From Colletes latitarsis (Eukaryota > Arthropoda > Insecta > Hymenoptera > Colletidae): a stretch of 64,000 nt of DNA. This document shows, piece by piece, positions 10,557-24,452 of this stretch. The first letter of the stretch is position 1, and each line of letters begins with the position of its first letter. Below the pieces are notes generated by a model. That model was not told where the DNA came from. It worked only from the letters and a program-made list of their open reading frames with translations, and did no database searches. The stretch covers positions 12,710,001-12,774,000 of the forward strand of contig NC_135141.1 of NCBI RefSeq assembly GCF_051014445.1. The letters are read 5' to 3'. The translations under genes were made by a program, and so were the position numbers.

Positions 10557-13500
10557 TTAATTGACTGTTTCAGTGTGGTACCACATTACTACGTGATCCA
10601 AACTAGAAAAAGCCCAGGATCTGGCCAACAGGTATGCGACTGATGCGATTGTATGAGCCAGATGAGGGCAAATCGCAGACATAACCCTGACCTAACCGGT
10701 GTTATCCTCTAAAATATTAATCCAATCCAAGTTTAAGTGACAGTTTCAGTGTGGTACCACATATTGACGTGATCCAAAAAAGAAAACCCCAGGTTCTGGC
10801 CAACAGGTATGCGACTGATGGGATAGTATGAGCCAGATGAGGTCAAATCCCAGACATAACACTGACCTAACCGGTGTTATCCTCTAAAATATAAATCGAT
10901 ACCAGGTTTAATTGACTGTTTCAGTGTGGTACGACATTACTACGTGATCCAAACCAGAGAAGAACCAAGGATCTGGCGGACAAGTTTGCGATAAATGCGA
11001 AAGTATGAGCCAGATGTGGGCAAATCCCAGACATAACCCAGACCTAACCGGTCTTATCCTCTAAAATATAGGTCGAATCAAGGTTTAGTGGACTGTTGCA
11101 GTGTGGTACCACATTTCTACGTGATCCAAACCAGTAAAGCCCAGGATCTGGCCAAAAGGTATGCGAAAGATGCGAAAGTATGAGCCAGATGTGGGCAAAT
11201 CCCAGACATAACCCAGACCTAACCGGTGTTATCCTCTAAAATATATATCGAAACCAGGTTTAGTTGACTGTTTCAGTGTGGTACGACATTACTACGTGAT
11301 CCAAACCAGAGAAAAACCAAGGATCTGGCGGACAAGTTTGCGATAAATGCGAAAGTATGAGCCTGATGAGGGCAAATCCCAGACATAAGCCAGACCTAAC
11401 CGGTGTTATCCTCTAAAATATTGATCCAATCCAAGTTTAATTGACTGTTTCAGTGTGGTACCACATTACTACGTGATCCAAACTAGAAAAAGCCCAGGAT
11501 CTGGCCAACAGGTATGTGACTGATGCGATAGTATGAGCCAGATGAGGGCAAATCGCAGACATAACCCTGACCTAACCGGTGTTATCCTCTAAAATATTAA
11601 TCCAATCCAAGTTTAAGTGACAGTTTCAGTGTGGTACCACATATTGACGTGATCCAAAAAAGAAAACCCCAGGATCTGGCCAACAGGTATGCGACTGATG
11701 GGATAGTATGAGCCAGATGAGGGCAAATCCCAGACATAACCCTGACCTATCCGGTGTTATCCTCTAAAATATAGGCCGTATCAAGGTCTAGTGGACTGTT
11801 TCAGTGTGGTACCACATTACCACGTGATCCGAACTAGAAAAAGCCCTGAATCTGGCCAACAGGTATGCGAATGATGCGAAAGTATGAGCCAGATGAGGGC
11901 AAATTCCAGACATAACCAAGACCTAACCGGTGTTATCCTCTAAAATATAGGCCGAATCAAGGTTTAGTGGACTGTTTCAGTGTGGTACCACATTTCTTCG
12001 TCATACAAACCAGAAATAACCCAGGATCTGGCTAACAAGTATGCGTAAGATGCGATAGTATGAGCCTGACGAGGGCAAATCCCAGACATAACCCTGACCT
12101 AACCGGAGTTATCCTCTAAAATATACATCGAAACCAGGTTTAGTTGACTGTTTCAGTGTGGTACGACATTACTACGTGATCCAAACCAGAGAAAAACCAA
12201 GGATCTGGCGGACACGTTTGCGATAAATGCGAAAGTATAAGCCTGATGAGGGCAAATCCCAGACATAAGCCAGACCTAACCGGTGTTATCCTCTAAAATA
12301 TTGATCCAATCCAAGTTTAATTGACTGTTTCAGTGTGGTACCACATTACTACGTGATCCAAACTCGAAAAAGCCCAGGATCTGGCCAACAGGTATGCGAC
12401 TGATGCGATAGTATGAGCCAGATGAGGGCAAATCGCAGACATAACCCTGACCTAACCGGTGTTATCCTCTAAAATATTGATCCAATCCAAGTTTAATTGA
12501 CTGTTTCAGTGTGGTACCACATTACTACGTGATCCGAACTAGAAAAAGCCCAGGATCTGGCTAACAGGTATGCGAAAGATGCGAAAGTATGAGCCAGATG
12601 TGGGCAAATCCCAGACATAAGCCAGACCTAACCGGTGTTATCCTCTAAAATATTGATCCAATCCAAGTTTAATTGACTGTTTCAGTGTGGTACCACATTA
12701 CTACGTGATCCAAACTAGAAAAAGCCCAGGATCTGGCCAACAGGTATGCGACTGATGCGAAAGTATGAGCCAGGTGAGGGCAAATCCCAGACATAAGCCA
12801 GACCTAACCGGTGTTATCCTCTAAAATATAGATCGAAACCAGATTTAATTTTCTGTTTCAGTGTGGTACCACATTACTACGTTATCCAAACCAGAGGAAA
12901 ACCCTGCATCTGGCGAACAAGTTTGCGATAAATGCGAAAGTTTGAGCCAGATGAGGCCAAATCCCAGCCATACGCCAGACCTAACCGGTGTTATCCTCTA
13001 AAATATTGATCCAATCCAAGTTTAATTGACAGTTTCAGTGTGGTACCACATTACTACGTGATCCAAACCAGTAAAACCCTAGGATCTGGCCAACAACTAT
13101 GCGATAACTGCGAAGGTATGAGCCAGATGATTGCAAATACCAGACCTAACACAAACCTAACCGGTGTTATCCTCTAAAGTATACATCGAAACCAGGTTTA
13201 ATTGTCTGTTTCGGTGTGGTATCACATTAGTACGTGATCCAAACCAGAAAAAGCCCAGGATCTGGTCAACAGGTATGCGAAAGATGCGAAAGTATGAGCC
13301 AGATGAGGGCAAATCCCAGGCAGAAACGAGTGCCAACAGGAGTTTTCCTCTAAAATATTGTTCGAATCCAGGTTTAATTGACTGTTTCAGTGTGGTAGCA
13401 CATTACTACGTCATGGAAACCAGAAAAAACCCAGGATCTGGCCAAAAGGTATGCGAACGATGCGACAGTATGAGCCAGATGAGGGCAAATCCCAGACATA

Positions 13501-13901
13501 ACCCAGACCTAACCGGTGTTATCCTCTAAAATATTGATCCAATCCAAGTTTAATTGTCTGTTTCAGTGTGGTACGACAGTACTACGAGATCCAAACCAGA
13601 GGAAAACCCAGGATCTGGCGAACAAGTTTGCGATAAATGCGAAAGTATGAGCCAGATGAGGGCAAATCCCAGACAGAAGCCAAACCTAACCGGTGTTATC
13701 CTCTAAAATATTGAACCAATCCAAGTTTAATTGACTGTTTCGGTGTGCTACCACATTACTACGTGATCCAAGCTAGAAAAAGCCCAGGATCTGGCCAACA
13801 GGTATGGGAATGATGCGAAAGTATGAGCCAGATGAGGGCAAATCCCAGACATAACCCAGACCTAACCGGTGTTATCCTCTAAAATATAGGTCGAATCAAG
13901 G
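10029..13901 (+). repeat. HOR unit 1 (22 monomers, 3873 bp)
   Basis: It starts at the X-type monomer (TTTAGTGGACTGTTGCAG) and runs to the next equivalent X at 13902, a distance of 3873 bp or 22 monomers. Relative to unit 4 it lacks one monomer, the copy with TATATCGAAACC and TTTCAGAGTGG. Relative to units 2 and 3 it has five more. It shares with unit 2 an A at 12239 (GTATAAGCC) and the variant CTGGCTAACAGG near 12560. Confidence 0.9.
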
Positions 13902-16895
13902 TTTAGTGGACTGTTGCAGTGTGGTACCACATTTCTACGTGATCCAAACCAGTAAAGCCCAGGATCTGGCCAAAAGGTATGCGAAAGATGCGATTGCATG
14001 AGCCTGATGAGGGCAAATCCCAGGGCTAACCCTGACCTAGCCGGTGTTATCCTCTAAAATATAAATCGATACCAGGTTTAATTGACTGTTTCAGTGTGGT
14101 ACGACATTACTACGTGATCCAAACCAGAGAAGAACCAAGGATCTGGCGGACAAGTTTGCGGTAAATGCGAAAGTATGAGCCAGATGTGGGCAAATCCCAG
14201 ACATAACCCAGACCTAACCGGTGTTATCCTCTAAAATATAGGTCGAATCAAGGTTTAGTGGACTGTTGCAGTGTGGTACCACATTTCTACGTGATCCAAA
14301 CCAGTAAAGCCCAGGATCTGGCCAAAAGGTATGCGAAAGATGCGAAAGTATGAGCCAGATGTGGGCAAATCCCAGACATAACCCAGACCTAACCGGTGTT
14401 ATCCTCTAAAATATATATCGAAACCAGGTTTAGTTGACTGTTTCAGAGTGGTACGACATTACTACGTGATCCAAACCAGAGAAAAACCAAGGATCTGGCG
14501 GACAAGTTTGCGATAAATGCGAAAGTATGAGCCTGATGAGGGCAAATCCCAGACATAAGCCAGACCTAACCGGTGTTATCCTCTAAAATATTGATCCAAT
14601 CCAAGTTTAAGTGACAGTTTCAGTGTGGTACCACATATTGACGTGATCCAAAAAAGAAAACCCCAGGATCTGGCCAACAGGTATGCGACTGATGGGATAG
14701 TATGAGCCAGATGAGGGCAAATCCCAGACATAACCCTGACCTATCCGGTGTTATCCTCTAAAATATAGGCCGTATCAAGGTCTAGTGGACTGTTTCAGTG
14801 TGGTACCACATTACCACGTGATCCGAACTAGAAAAAGCCCTGAATCTGGCCAACAGGTATGCGAATGATGCGAAAGTATGAGCCAGATGAGGGCAAATTC
14901 CAGACATAACCAAGACCTAACCGGTGTTATCCTCTAAAATATAGGCCGAATCAAGGTTTAGTGGACTGTTTCAGTGTGGTACCACATTTCTTCGTCATAC
15001 AAACCAGAAATAACCCAGGATCTGGCTAACAAGTATGCGTAAGATGCGATAGTATGAGCCTGACGAGGGCAAATCCCAGACATAACCCTGACCTAACCGG
15101 AGTTATCCTCTAAAATATACATCGAAACCAGGTTTAGTTGACTGTTTCAGTGTGGTACGACATTACTACGTGATCCAAACCAGAGAAAAACCAAGGATCT
15201 GGCGGACACGTTTGCGATAAATGCGAAAGTATAAGCCTGATGAGGGCAAATCCCAGACATAAGCCAGACCTAACCGGTGTTATCCTCTAAAATATTGATC
15301 CAATCCAAGTTTAATTGACTGTTTCAGTGTGGTACCACATTACTACGTGATCCAAACTCGAAAAAGCCCAGGATCTGGCCAACAGGTATGCGACTGATGC
15401 GATAGTATGAGCCAGATGAGGGCAAATCGCAGACATAACCCTGACCTAACCGGTGTTATCCTCTAAAATATTGATCCAATCCAAGTTTAATTGACTGTTT
15501 CAGTGTGGTACCACATTACTACGTGATCCGAACTAGAAAAAGCCCAGGATCTGGCTAACAGGTATGCGAAAGATGCGAAAGTATGAGCCAGATGTGGGCA
15601 AATCCCAGACATAAGCCAGACCTAACCGGTGTTATCCTCTAAAATATTGATCCAATCCAAGTTTAATTGACTGTTTCAGTGTGGTACCACATTACTACGT
15701 GATCCAAACTAGAAAAAGCCCAGGATCTGGCCAACAGGTATGCGACTGATGCGAAAGTATGAGCCAGGTGAGGGCAAATCCCAGACATAAGCCAGACCTA
15801 ACCGGTGTTATCCTCTAAAATATAGATCGAAACCAGATTTAATTTTCTGTTTCAGTGTGGTACCACATTACTACGTTATCCAAACCAGAGGAAAACCCTG
15901 CATCTGGCGAACAAGTTTGCGATAAATGCGAAAGTTTGAGCCAGATGAGGCCAAATCCCAGCCATACGCCAGACCTAACCGGTGTTATCCTCTAAAATAT
16001 TGATCCAATCCAAGTTTAATTGACAGTTTCAGTGTGGTACCACATTACTACGTGATCCAAACCAGTAAAACCCTAGGATCTGGCCAACAACTATGCGATA
16101 ACTGCGAAGGTATGAGCCAGATGATTGCAAATACCAGACCTAACACAAACCTAACCGGTGTTATCCTCTAAAGTATACATCGAAACCAGGTTTAATTGTC
16201 TGTTTCGGTGTGGTATCACATTAGTACGTGATCCAAACCAGAAAAAGCCCAGGATCTGGTCAACAGGTATGCGAAAGATGCGAAAGTATGAGCCAGATGA
16301 GGGCAAATCCCAGGCAGAAACGAGTGCCAACAGGAGTTTTCCTCTAAAATATTGTTCGAATCCAGGTTTAATTGACTGTTTCAGTGTGGTAGCACATTAC
16401 TACGTCATGGAAACCAGAAAAAACCCAGGATCTGGCCAAAAGGTATGCGAACGATGCGACAGTATGAGCCAGATGAGGGCAAATCCCAGACATAACCCAG
16501 ACCTAACCGGTGTTATCCTCTAAAATATTGATCCAATCCAAGTTTAATTGTCTGTTTCAGTGTGGTACGACAGTACTACGAGATCCAAACCAGAGGAAAA
16601 CCCAGGATCTGGCGAACAAGTTTGCGATAAATGCGAAAGTATGAGCCAGATGAGGGCAAATCCCAGACAGAAGCCAAACCTAACCGGTGTTATCCTCTAA
16701 AATATTGAACCAATCCAAGTTTAATTGACTGTTTCGGTGTGCTACCACATTACTACGTGATCCAAGCTAGAAAAAGCCCAGGATCTGGCCAACAGGTATG
16801 GGAATGATGCGAAAGTATGAGCCAGATGAGGGCAAATCCCAGACATAACCCAGACCTAACCGGTGTTATCCTCTAAAATATAGGTCGAATCAAGG
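13902..16895 (+). repeat. HOR unit 2 (17 monomers, 2994 bp)
   Basis: Exactly 2994 bp to the next equivalent start. It is nearly identical to unit 3. It contains the hybrid monomer at about 14590 in which ATTGATCC is joined to TTTAAGTGACAG, a combination absent from units 1 and 4, where ATTAATCC precedes TTTAAGTGACAG. It shares GTATAAGCC (15233) and CTGGCTAACAGG with unit 1. Confidence 0.93.
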
Positions 16896-19889
16896 TTTAG
16901 TGGACTGTTGCAGTGTGGTACCACATTTCTACGTGATCCAAACCAGTAAAGCCCAGGATCTGGCCAAAAGGTATGCGAAAGATGCGATTGCATGAGCCTG
17001 ATGAGGGCAAATCCCAGGGCTAACCCTGACCTAGCCGGTGTTATCCTCTAAAATATAAATCGATACCAGGTTTAATTGACTGTTTCAGTGTGGTACGACA
17101 TTACTACGTGATCCAAACCAGAGAAGAACCAAGGATCTGGCGGACAAGTTTGCGGTAAATGCGAAAGTATGAGCCAGATGTGGGCAAATCCCAGACATAA
17201 CCCAGACCTAACCGGTGTTATCCTCTAAAATATAGGTCGAATCAAGGTTTAGTGGACTGTTGCAGTGTGGTACCACATTTCTACGTGATCCAAACCAGTA
17301 AAGCCCAGGATCTGGCCAAAAGGTATGCGAAAGATGCGAAAGTATGAGCCAGATGTGGGCAAATCCCAGACATAACCCAGACCTAACCGGTGTTATCCTC
17401 TAAAATATATATCGAAACCAGGTTTAGTTGACTGTTTCAGAGTGGTACGACATTACTACGTGATCCAAACCAGAGAAAAACCAAGGATCTGGCGGACAAG
17501 TTTGCGATAAATGCGAAAGTATGAGCCTGATGAGGGCAAATCCCAGACATAAGCCAGACCTAACCGGTGTTATCCTCTAAAATATTGATCCAATCCAAGT
17601 TTAAGTGACAGTTTCAGTGTGGTACCACATATTGACGTGATCCAAAAAAGAAAACCCCAGGATCTGGCCAACAGGTATGCGACTGATGGGATAGTATGAG
17701 CCAGATGAGGGCAAATCCCAGACATAACCCTGACCTATCCGGTGTTATCCTCTAAAATATAGGCCGTATCAAGGTCTAGTGGACTGTTTCAGTGTGGTAC
17801 CACATTACCACGTGATCCGAACTAGAAAAAGCCCTGAATCTGGCCAACAGGTATGCGAATGATGCGAAAGTATGAGCCAGATGAGGGCAAATTCCAGACA
17901 TAACCAAGACCTAACCGGTGTTATCCTCTAAAATATAGGCCGAATCAAGGTTTAGTGGACTGTTTCAGTGTGGTACCACATTTCTTCGTCATACAAACCA
18001 GAAATAACCCAGGATCTGGCTAACAAGTATGCGTAAGATGCGATAGTATGAGCCTGACGAGGGCAAATCCCAGACATAACCCTGACCTAACCGGAGTTAT
18101 CCTCTAAAATATACATCGAAACCAGGTTTAGTTGACTGTTTCAGTGTGGTACGACATTACTACGTGATCCAAACCAGAGAAAAACCAAGGATCTGGCGGA
18201 CACGTTTGCGATAAATGCGAAAGTATGAGCCTGATGAGGGCAAATCCCAGACATAAGCCAGACCTAACCGGTGTTATCCTCTAAAATATTGATCCAATCC
18301 AAGTTTAATTGACTGTTTCAGTGTGGTACCACATTACTACGTGATCCAAACTCGAAAAAGCCCAGGATCTGGCCAACAGGTATGCGACTGATGCGATAGT
18401 ATGAGCCAGATGAGGGCAAATCGCAGACATAACCCTGACCTAACCGGTGTTATCCTCTAAAATATTGATCCAATCCAAGTTTAATTGACTGTTTCAGTGT
18501 GGTACCACATTACTACGTGATCCGAACTAGAAAAAGCCCAGGATCTGGCCAACAGGTATGCGAAAGATGCGAAAGTATGAGCCAGATGTGGGCAAATCCC
18601 AGACATAAGCCAGACCTAACCGGTGTTATCCTCTAAAATATTGATCCAATCCAAGTTTAATTGACTGTTTCAGTGTGGTACCACATTACTACGTGATCCA
18701 AACTAGAAAAAGCCCAGGATCTGGCCAACAGGTATGCGACTGATGCGAAAGTATGAGCCAGGTGAGGGCAAATCCCAGACATAAGCCAGACCTAACCGGT
18801 GTTATCCTCTAAAATATAGATCGAAACCAGATTTAATTTTCTGTTTCAGTGTGGTACCACATTACTACGTTATCCAAACCAGAGGAAAACCCTGCATCTG
18901 GCGAACAAGTTTGCGATAAATGCGAAAGTTTGAGCCAGATGAGGCCAAATCCCAGCCATACGCCAGACCTAACCGGTGTTATCCTCTAAAATATTGATCC
19001 AATCCAAGTTTAATTGACAGTTTCAGTGTGGTACCACATTACTACGTGATCCAAACCAGTAAAACCCTAGGATCTGGCCAACAACTATGCGATAACTGCG
19101 AAGGTATGAGCCAGATGATTGCAAATACCAGACCTAACACAAACCTAACCGGTGTTATCCTCTAAAGTATACATCGAAACCAGGTTTAATTGTCTGTTTC
19201 GGTGTGGTATCACATTAGTACGTGATCCAAACCAGAAAAAGTCCAGGATCTGGTCAACAGGTATGCGAAAGATGCGAAAGTATGAGCCAGATGAGGGCAA
19301 ATCCCAGGCAGAAACGAGTGCCAACAGGAGTTTTCCTCTAAAATATTGTTCGAATCCAGGTTTAATTGACTGTTTCAGTGTGGTAGCACATTACTACGTC
19401 ATGGAAACCAGAAAAAACCCAGGATCTGGCCAAAAGGTATGCGAACGATGCGACAGTATGAGCCAGATGAGGGCAAATCCCAGACATAACCCAGACCTAA
19501 CCGGTGTTATCCTCTAAAATATTGATCCAATCCAAGTTTAATTGTCTGTTTCAGTGTGGTACGACAGTACTACGAGATCCAAACCAGAGGAAAACCCAGG
19601 ATCTGGCGAACAAGTTTGCGATAAATGCGAAAGTATGAGCCAGATGAGGGCAAATCCCAGACAGAAGCCAAACCTAACCGGTGTTATCCTCTAAAATATT
19701 GAACCAATCCAAGTTTAATTGACTGTTTCGGTGTGCTACCACATTACTACGTGATCCAAGCTAGAAAAAGCCCAGGATCTGGCCAACAGGTATGGGAATG
19801 ATGCGAAAGTATGAGCCAGATGAGGGCAAATCCCAGACATAACCCAGACCTAACCGGTGTTATCCTCTAAAATATAGGTCGAATCAAGG
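16896..19889 (+). repeat. HOR unit 3 (17 monomers, 2994 bp)
   Basis: Same order and length as unit 2, including the hybrid deletion monomer near 17584. At two diagnostic sites it carries the unit 4 alleles (GTATGAGCC at 18227; CTGGCCAACAGG near 18545). It has a private change near 19240 (AAAAAGTCCAGG where the other units have AAAAAGCCCAGG). Divergence between units 2 and 3 looks to be only a handful of bases. Confidence 0.93.
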
Positions 19890-22800
19890 TTTAGTGGACT
19901 GTTGCAGTGTGGTACCACATTTCTACGTGATCCAAACCAGTAAAGCCCAGGATCTGGCCAAAAGGTATGCGAAAGATGCGATTGCATGAGCCTGATGAGG
20001 GCAAATCCCAGGGCTAACCCTGACCTAGCCGGTGTTATCCTCTAAAATATAAATCGATACCAGGTTTAATTGACTGTTTCAGTGTGGTACGACATTACTA
20101 CGTGATCCAAACCAGAGAAGAACCAAGGATCTGGCGGACAAGTTTGCGGTAAATGCGAAAGTATGAGCCAGATGTGGGCAAATCCCAGACATAACCCAGA
20201 CCTAACCGGTGTTATCCTCTAAAATATAGGTCGAATCAAGGTTTAGTGGACTGTTGCAGTGTGGTACCACATTTCTACGTGATCCAAACCAGTAAAGCCC
20301 AGGATCTGGCCAAAAGGTATGCGAAAGATGCGAAAGTATGAGCCAGATGTGGGCAAATCCCAGACATAACCCAGACCTAACCGGTGTTATCCTCTAAAAT
20401 ATATATCGAAACCAGGTTTAGTTGACTGTTTCAGAGTGGTACGACATTACTACGTGATCCAAACCAGAGAAAAACCAAGGATCTGGCGGACAAGTTTGCG
20501 ATAAATGCGAAAGTATGAGCCTGATGAGGGCAAATCCCAGACATAAGCCAGACCTAACCGGTGTTATCCTCTAAAATATTGATCCAATCCAAGTTTAATT
20601 GACTGTTTCAGTGTGGTACCACATTACTACGTGATCCAAACTAGAAAAAGCCCAGGATCTGGCCAACAGGTATGCGACTGATGCGATAGTATGAGCCAGA
20701 TGAGGGCAAATCGCAGACATAACCCTGACCTAACCGGTGTTATCCTCTAAAATATTAATCCAATCCAAGTTTAAGTGACAGTTTCAGTGTGGTACCACAT
20801 ATTGACGTGATCCAAAAAAGAAAACCCCAGGTTCTGGCCAACAGGTATGCGACTGATGGGATAGTATGAGCCAGATGAGGTCAAATCCCAGACATAACAC
20901 TGACCTAACCGGTGTTATCCTCTAAAATATAAATCGATACCAGGTTTAATTGACTGTTTCAGTGTGGTACGACATTACTACGTGATCCAAACCAGAGAAG
21001 AACCAAGGATCTGGCGGACAAGTTTGCGATAAATGCGAAAGTATGAGCCAGATGTGGGCAAATCCCAGACATAACCCAGACCTAACCGGTCTTATCCTCT
21101 AAAATATAGGTCGAATCAAGGTTTAGTGGACTGTTGCAGTGTGGTACCACATTTCTACGTGATCCAAACCAGTAAAGCCCAGGATCTGGCCAAAAGGTAT
21201 GCGAAAGATGCGAAAGTATGAGCCAGATGTGGGCAAATCCCAGACATAACCCAGACCTAACCGGTGTTATCCTCTAAATTATATATCGAAACCAGGTTTA
21301 GTTGACTGTTTCAGTGTGGTACGACATTACTACGTGATCCAAACCAGAGAAAAACCAAGGATCTGGCGGACAAGTTTGCGATAAATGCGAAAGTATGAGC
21401 CTGATGAGGGCAAATCCCAGACATAAGCCAGACCTAACCGGTGTTATCCTCTAAAATATTGATCCAATCCAAGTTTAATTGACTGTTTCAGTGTGGTACC
21501 ACATTACTACGTGATCCAAACTAGAAAAAGCCCAGGATCTGGCCAACAGGTATGTGACTGATGCGATAGTATGAGCCAGATGAGGGCAAATCGCAGACAT
21601 AACCCTGACCTAACCGGTGTTATCCTCTAAAATATTAATCCAATCCAAGTTTAAGTGACAGTTTCAGTGTGGTACCACATATTGACGTGATCCAAAAAAG
21701 AAAACCCCAGGATCTGGCCAACAGGTATGCGACTGATGGGATAGTATGAGCCAGATGAGGGCAAATCCCAGACATAACCCTGACCTATCCGGTGTTATCC
21801 TCTAAAATATAGGCCGTATCAAGGTCTAGTGGACTGTTTCAGTGTGGTACCACATTACCACGTGATCCGAACTAGAAAAAGCCCTGAATCTGGCCAACAG
21901 GTATGCGAATGATGCGAAAGTATGAGCCAGATGAGGGCAAATTCCAGACATAACCAAGACCTAACCGGTGTTATCCTCTAAAATATAGGCCGAATCAAGG
22001 TTTAGTGGACTGTTTCAGTGTGGTACCACATTTCTTCGTCATACAAACCAGAAATAACCCAGGATCTGGCTAACAAGTATGCGTAAGATGCGATAGTATG
22101 AGCCTGACGAGGGCAAATCCCAGACATAACCCTGACCTAACCGGAGTTATCCTCTAAAATATACATCGAAACCAGGTTTAGTTGACTGTTTCAGTGTGGT
22201 ACGACATTACTACGTGATCCAAACCAGAGAAAAACCAAGGATCTGGCGGACACGTTTGCGATAAATGCGAAAGTATGAGCCTGATGAGGGCAAATCCCAG
22301 ACATAAGCCAGACCTAACCGGTGTTATCCTCTAAAATATTGATCCAATCCAAGTTTAATTGACTGTTTCAGTGTGGTACCACATTACTACGTGATCCAAA
22401 CTCGAAAAAGCCCAGGATCTGGCCAACAGGTATGCGACTGATGCGATAGTATGAGCCAGATGAGGGCAAATCGCAGACATAACCCTGACCTAACCGGTGT
22501 TATCCTCTAAAATATTGATCCAATCCAAGTTTAATTGACTGTTTCAGTGTGGTACCACATTACTACGTGATCCGAACTAGAAAAAGCCCAGGATCTGGCC
22601 AACAGGTATGCGAAAGATGCGAAAGTATGAGCCAGATGTGGGCAAATCCCAGACATAAGCCAGACCTAACCGGTGTTATCCTCTAAAATATTGATCCAAT
22701 CCAAGTTTAATTGACTGTTTCAGTGTGGTACCACATTACTACGTGATCCAAACTAGAAAAAGCCCAGGATCTGGCCAACAGGTATGCGACTGATGCGAAA

Positions 22801-23939
22801 GTATGAGCCAGGTGAGGGCAAATCCCAGACATAAGCCAGACCTAACCGGTGTTATCCTCTAAAATATAGATCGAAACCAGATTTAATTTTCTGTTTCAGT
22901 GTGGTACCACATTACTACGTTATCCAAACCAGAGGAAAACCCTGCATCTGGCGAACAAGTTTGCGATAAATGCGAAAGTTTGAGCCAGATGAGGCCAAAT
23001 CCCAGCCATACGCCAGACCTAACCGGTGTTATCCTCTAAAATATTGATCCAATCCAAGTTTAATTGACAGTTTCAGTGTGGTACCACATTACTACGTGAT
23101 CCAAACCAGTAAAACCCTAGGATCTGGCCAACAACTATGCGATAACTGCGAAGGTATGAGCCAGATGATTGCAAATACCAGACCTAACACAAACCTAACC
23201 GGTGTTATCCTCTAAAGTATACATCGAAACCAGGTTTAATTGTCTGTTTCGGTGTGGTATCACATTAGTACGTGATCCAAACCAGAAAAAGCCCAGGATC
23301 TGGTCAACAGGTATGCGAAAGATGCGAAAGTATGAGCCAGATGAGGGCAAATCCCAGGCAGAAACGAGTGCCAACAGGAGTTTTCCTCTAAAATATTGTT
23401 CGAATCCAGGTTTAATTGACTGTTTCAGTGTGGTAGCACATTACTACGTCATGGAAACCAGAAAAAACCCAGGATCTGGCCAAAAGGTATGCGAACGATG
23501 CGACAGTATGAGCCAGATGAGGGCAAATCCCAGACATAACCCAGACCTAACCGGTGTTATCCTCTAAAATATTGATCCAATCCAAGTTTAATTGTCTGTT
23601 TCAGTGTGGTACGACAGTACTACGAGATCCAAACCAGAGGAAAACCCAGGATCTGGCGAACAAGTTTGCGATAAATGCGAAAGTATGAGCCAGATGAGGG
23701 CAAATCCCAGACAGAAGCCAAACCTAACCGGTGTTATCCTCTAAAATATTGAACCAATCCAAGTTTAATTGACTGTTTCGGTGTGCTACCACATTACTAC
23801 GTGATCCAAGCTAGAAAAAGCCCAGGATCTGGCCAACAGGTATGGGAATGATGCGAAAGTATGAGCCAGATGAGGGCAAATCCCAGACATAACCCAGACC
23901 TAACCGGCGTTATCCTCTAAAATATAGATCGCATCCAGG
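19890..23939 (+). repeat. HOR unit 4 (23 monomers, 4050 bp)
   Basis: It follows units 2 and 3 in order but carries 1056 bp (six monomers) extra, between about 20580 and 21636. That extra part matches unit 1 (about 10540-11600). It is the fullest version of the HOR. The unit ends where TAACCGGCGTTATCC and then GATCGCATCCAGG (23907-23937) replace the expected GGTCGAATCAAGG, marking the right edge of the homogenised block. Confidence 0.92.
20580..21635 (+). repeat. Six-monomer segment absent from HOR units 2 and 3
   Basis: 1056 bp, exactly six monomers, lying between a monomer that begins after ATTGATCCAATCCAAG and one that begins after ATTAATCCAATCCAAG. Units 2 and 3 have the left part of the first joined to the right part of the last. 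The segment is present in units 1 and 4, so deletion rather than insertion is the simpler history. Confidence 0.85.
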
Positions 23940-24008
23940 TTTAGTGGACTGTTTCAGTGTGGTACCACATTTCTACGTGATACGAACCAGAAATAACCCA
24001 GGGTATGG

Positions 24009-24452
24009 CCAACAGGTATGCGAAAGATGCGGTAGTATGAGCTAGATGATGGCAAATCCCAGACATGACCCAGACCTAAGCGGTGTTATCCTCTAAAATA
24101 TAGATCGAAACCAGGTCCAATTGACAGTTTCAGTGTGGTACCACATTACTGCGTGATCCAAACCAGAAAACCCCAGGATCTGGCCAACATGTATCCGAAA
24201 AATGCGAAAGTGTGAGTCACATGAAGGCAAATCCCAGACAGAAACGAGTGGCAAGAGGTGTTTTCCTCTAAAATATTGTTCGAATCCAGGTTTCATTGAC
24301 TGTTTCAGTGTGGTAGCACATTACTACGTCATCCAAACCAGAAAAAACCCAGGATCTGGCCAATAGGTATGCGAAAGATGCGGCAGTACGAGCCAGTTGA
24401 TGGCAAATCCCAGACATAACCCAGACCTAACCGGTGTTATCCTCTAAAATAT
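24009..24452 (+). repeat. Block C duplication copy 1 (offset 2089 bp)
   Basis: Shares with 26098-26541 the rare GCGGTAGTATGAGCTAG, CATGACCCAGACCTAAGCGG, AGGTCCAATTGACAG, ATGTATCCGAAAAATGCG and AGGTTTCATTGACTG. There are several point differences between the copies, for example GAGTCACATGAAGG versus GAGCCAGATGAGGG. Confidence 0.85.

Noticed and set aside
13164..13529. A 121-codon open frame repeated at 16158, 19152 and 23202 with nearly the same protein
   Set aside because: It runs through more than two satellite monomers, starts in the AT-rich CTAAAGTATAC edge and is copied only because the HOR unit is copied. No start context, no domain and no codon bias; the frame rotates because 176 is not a multiple of 3.
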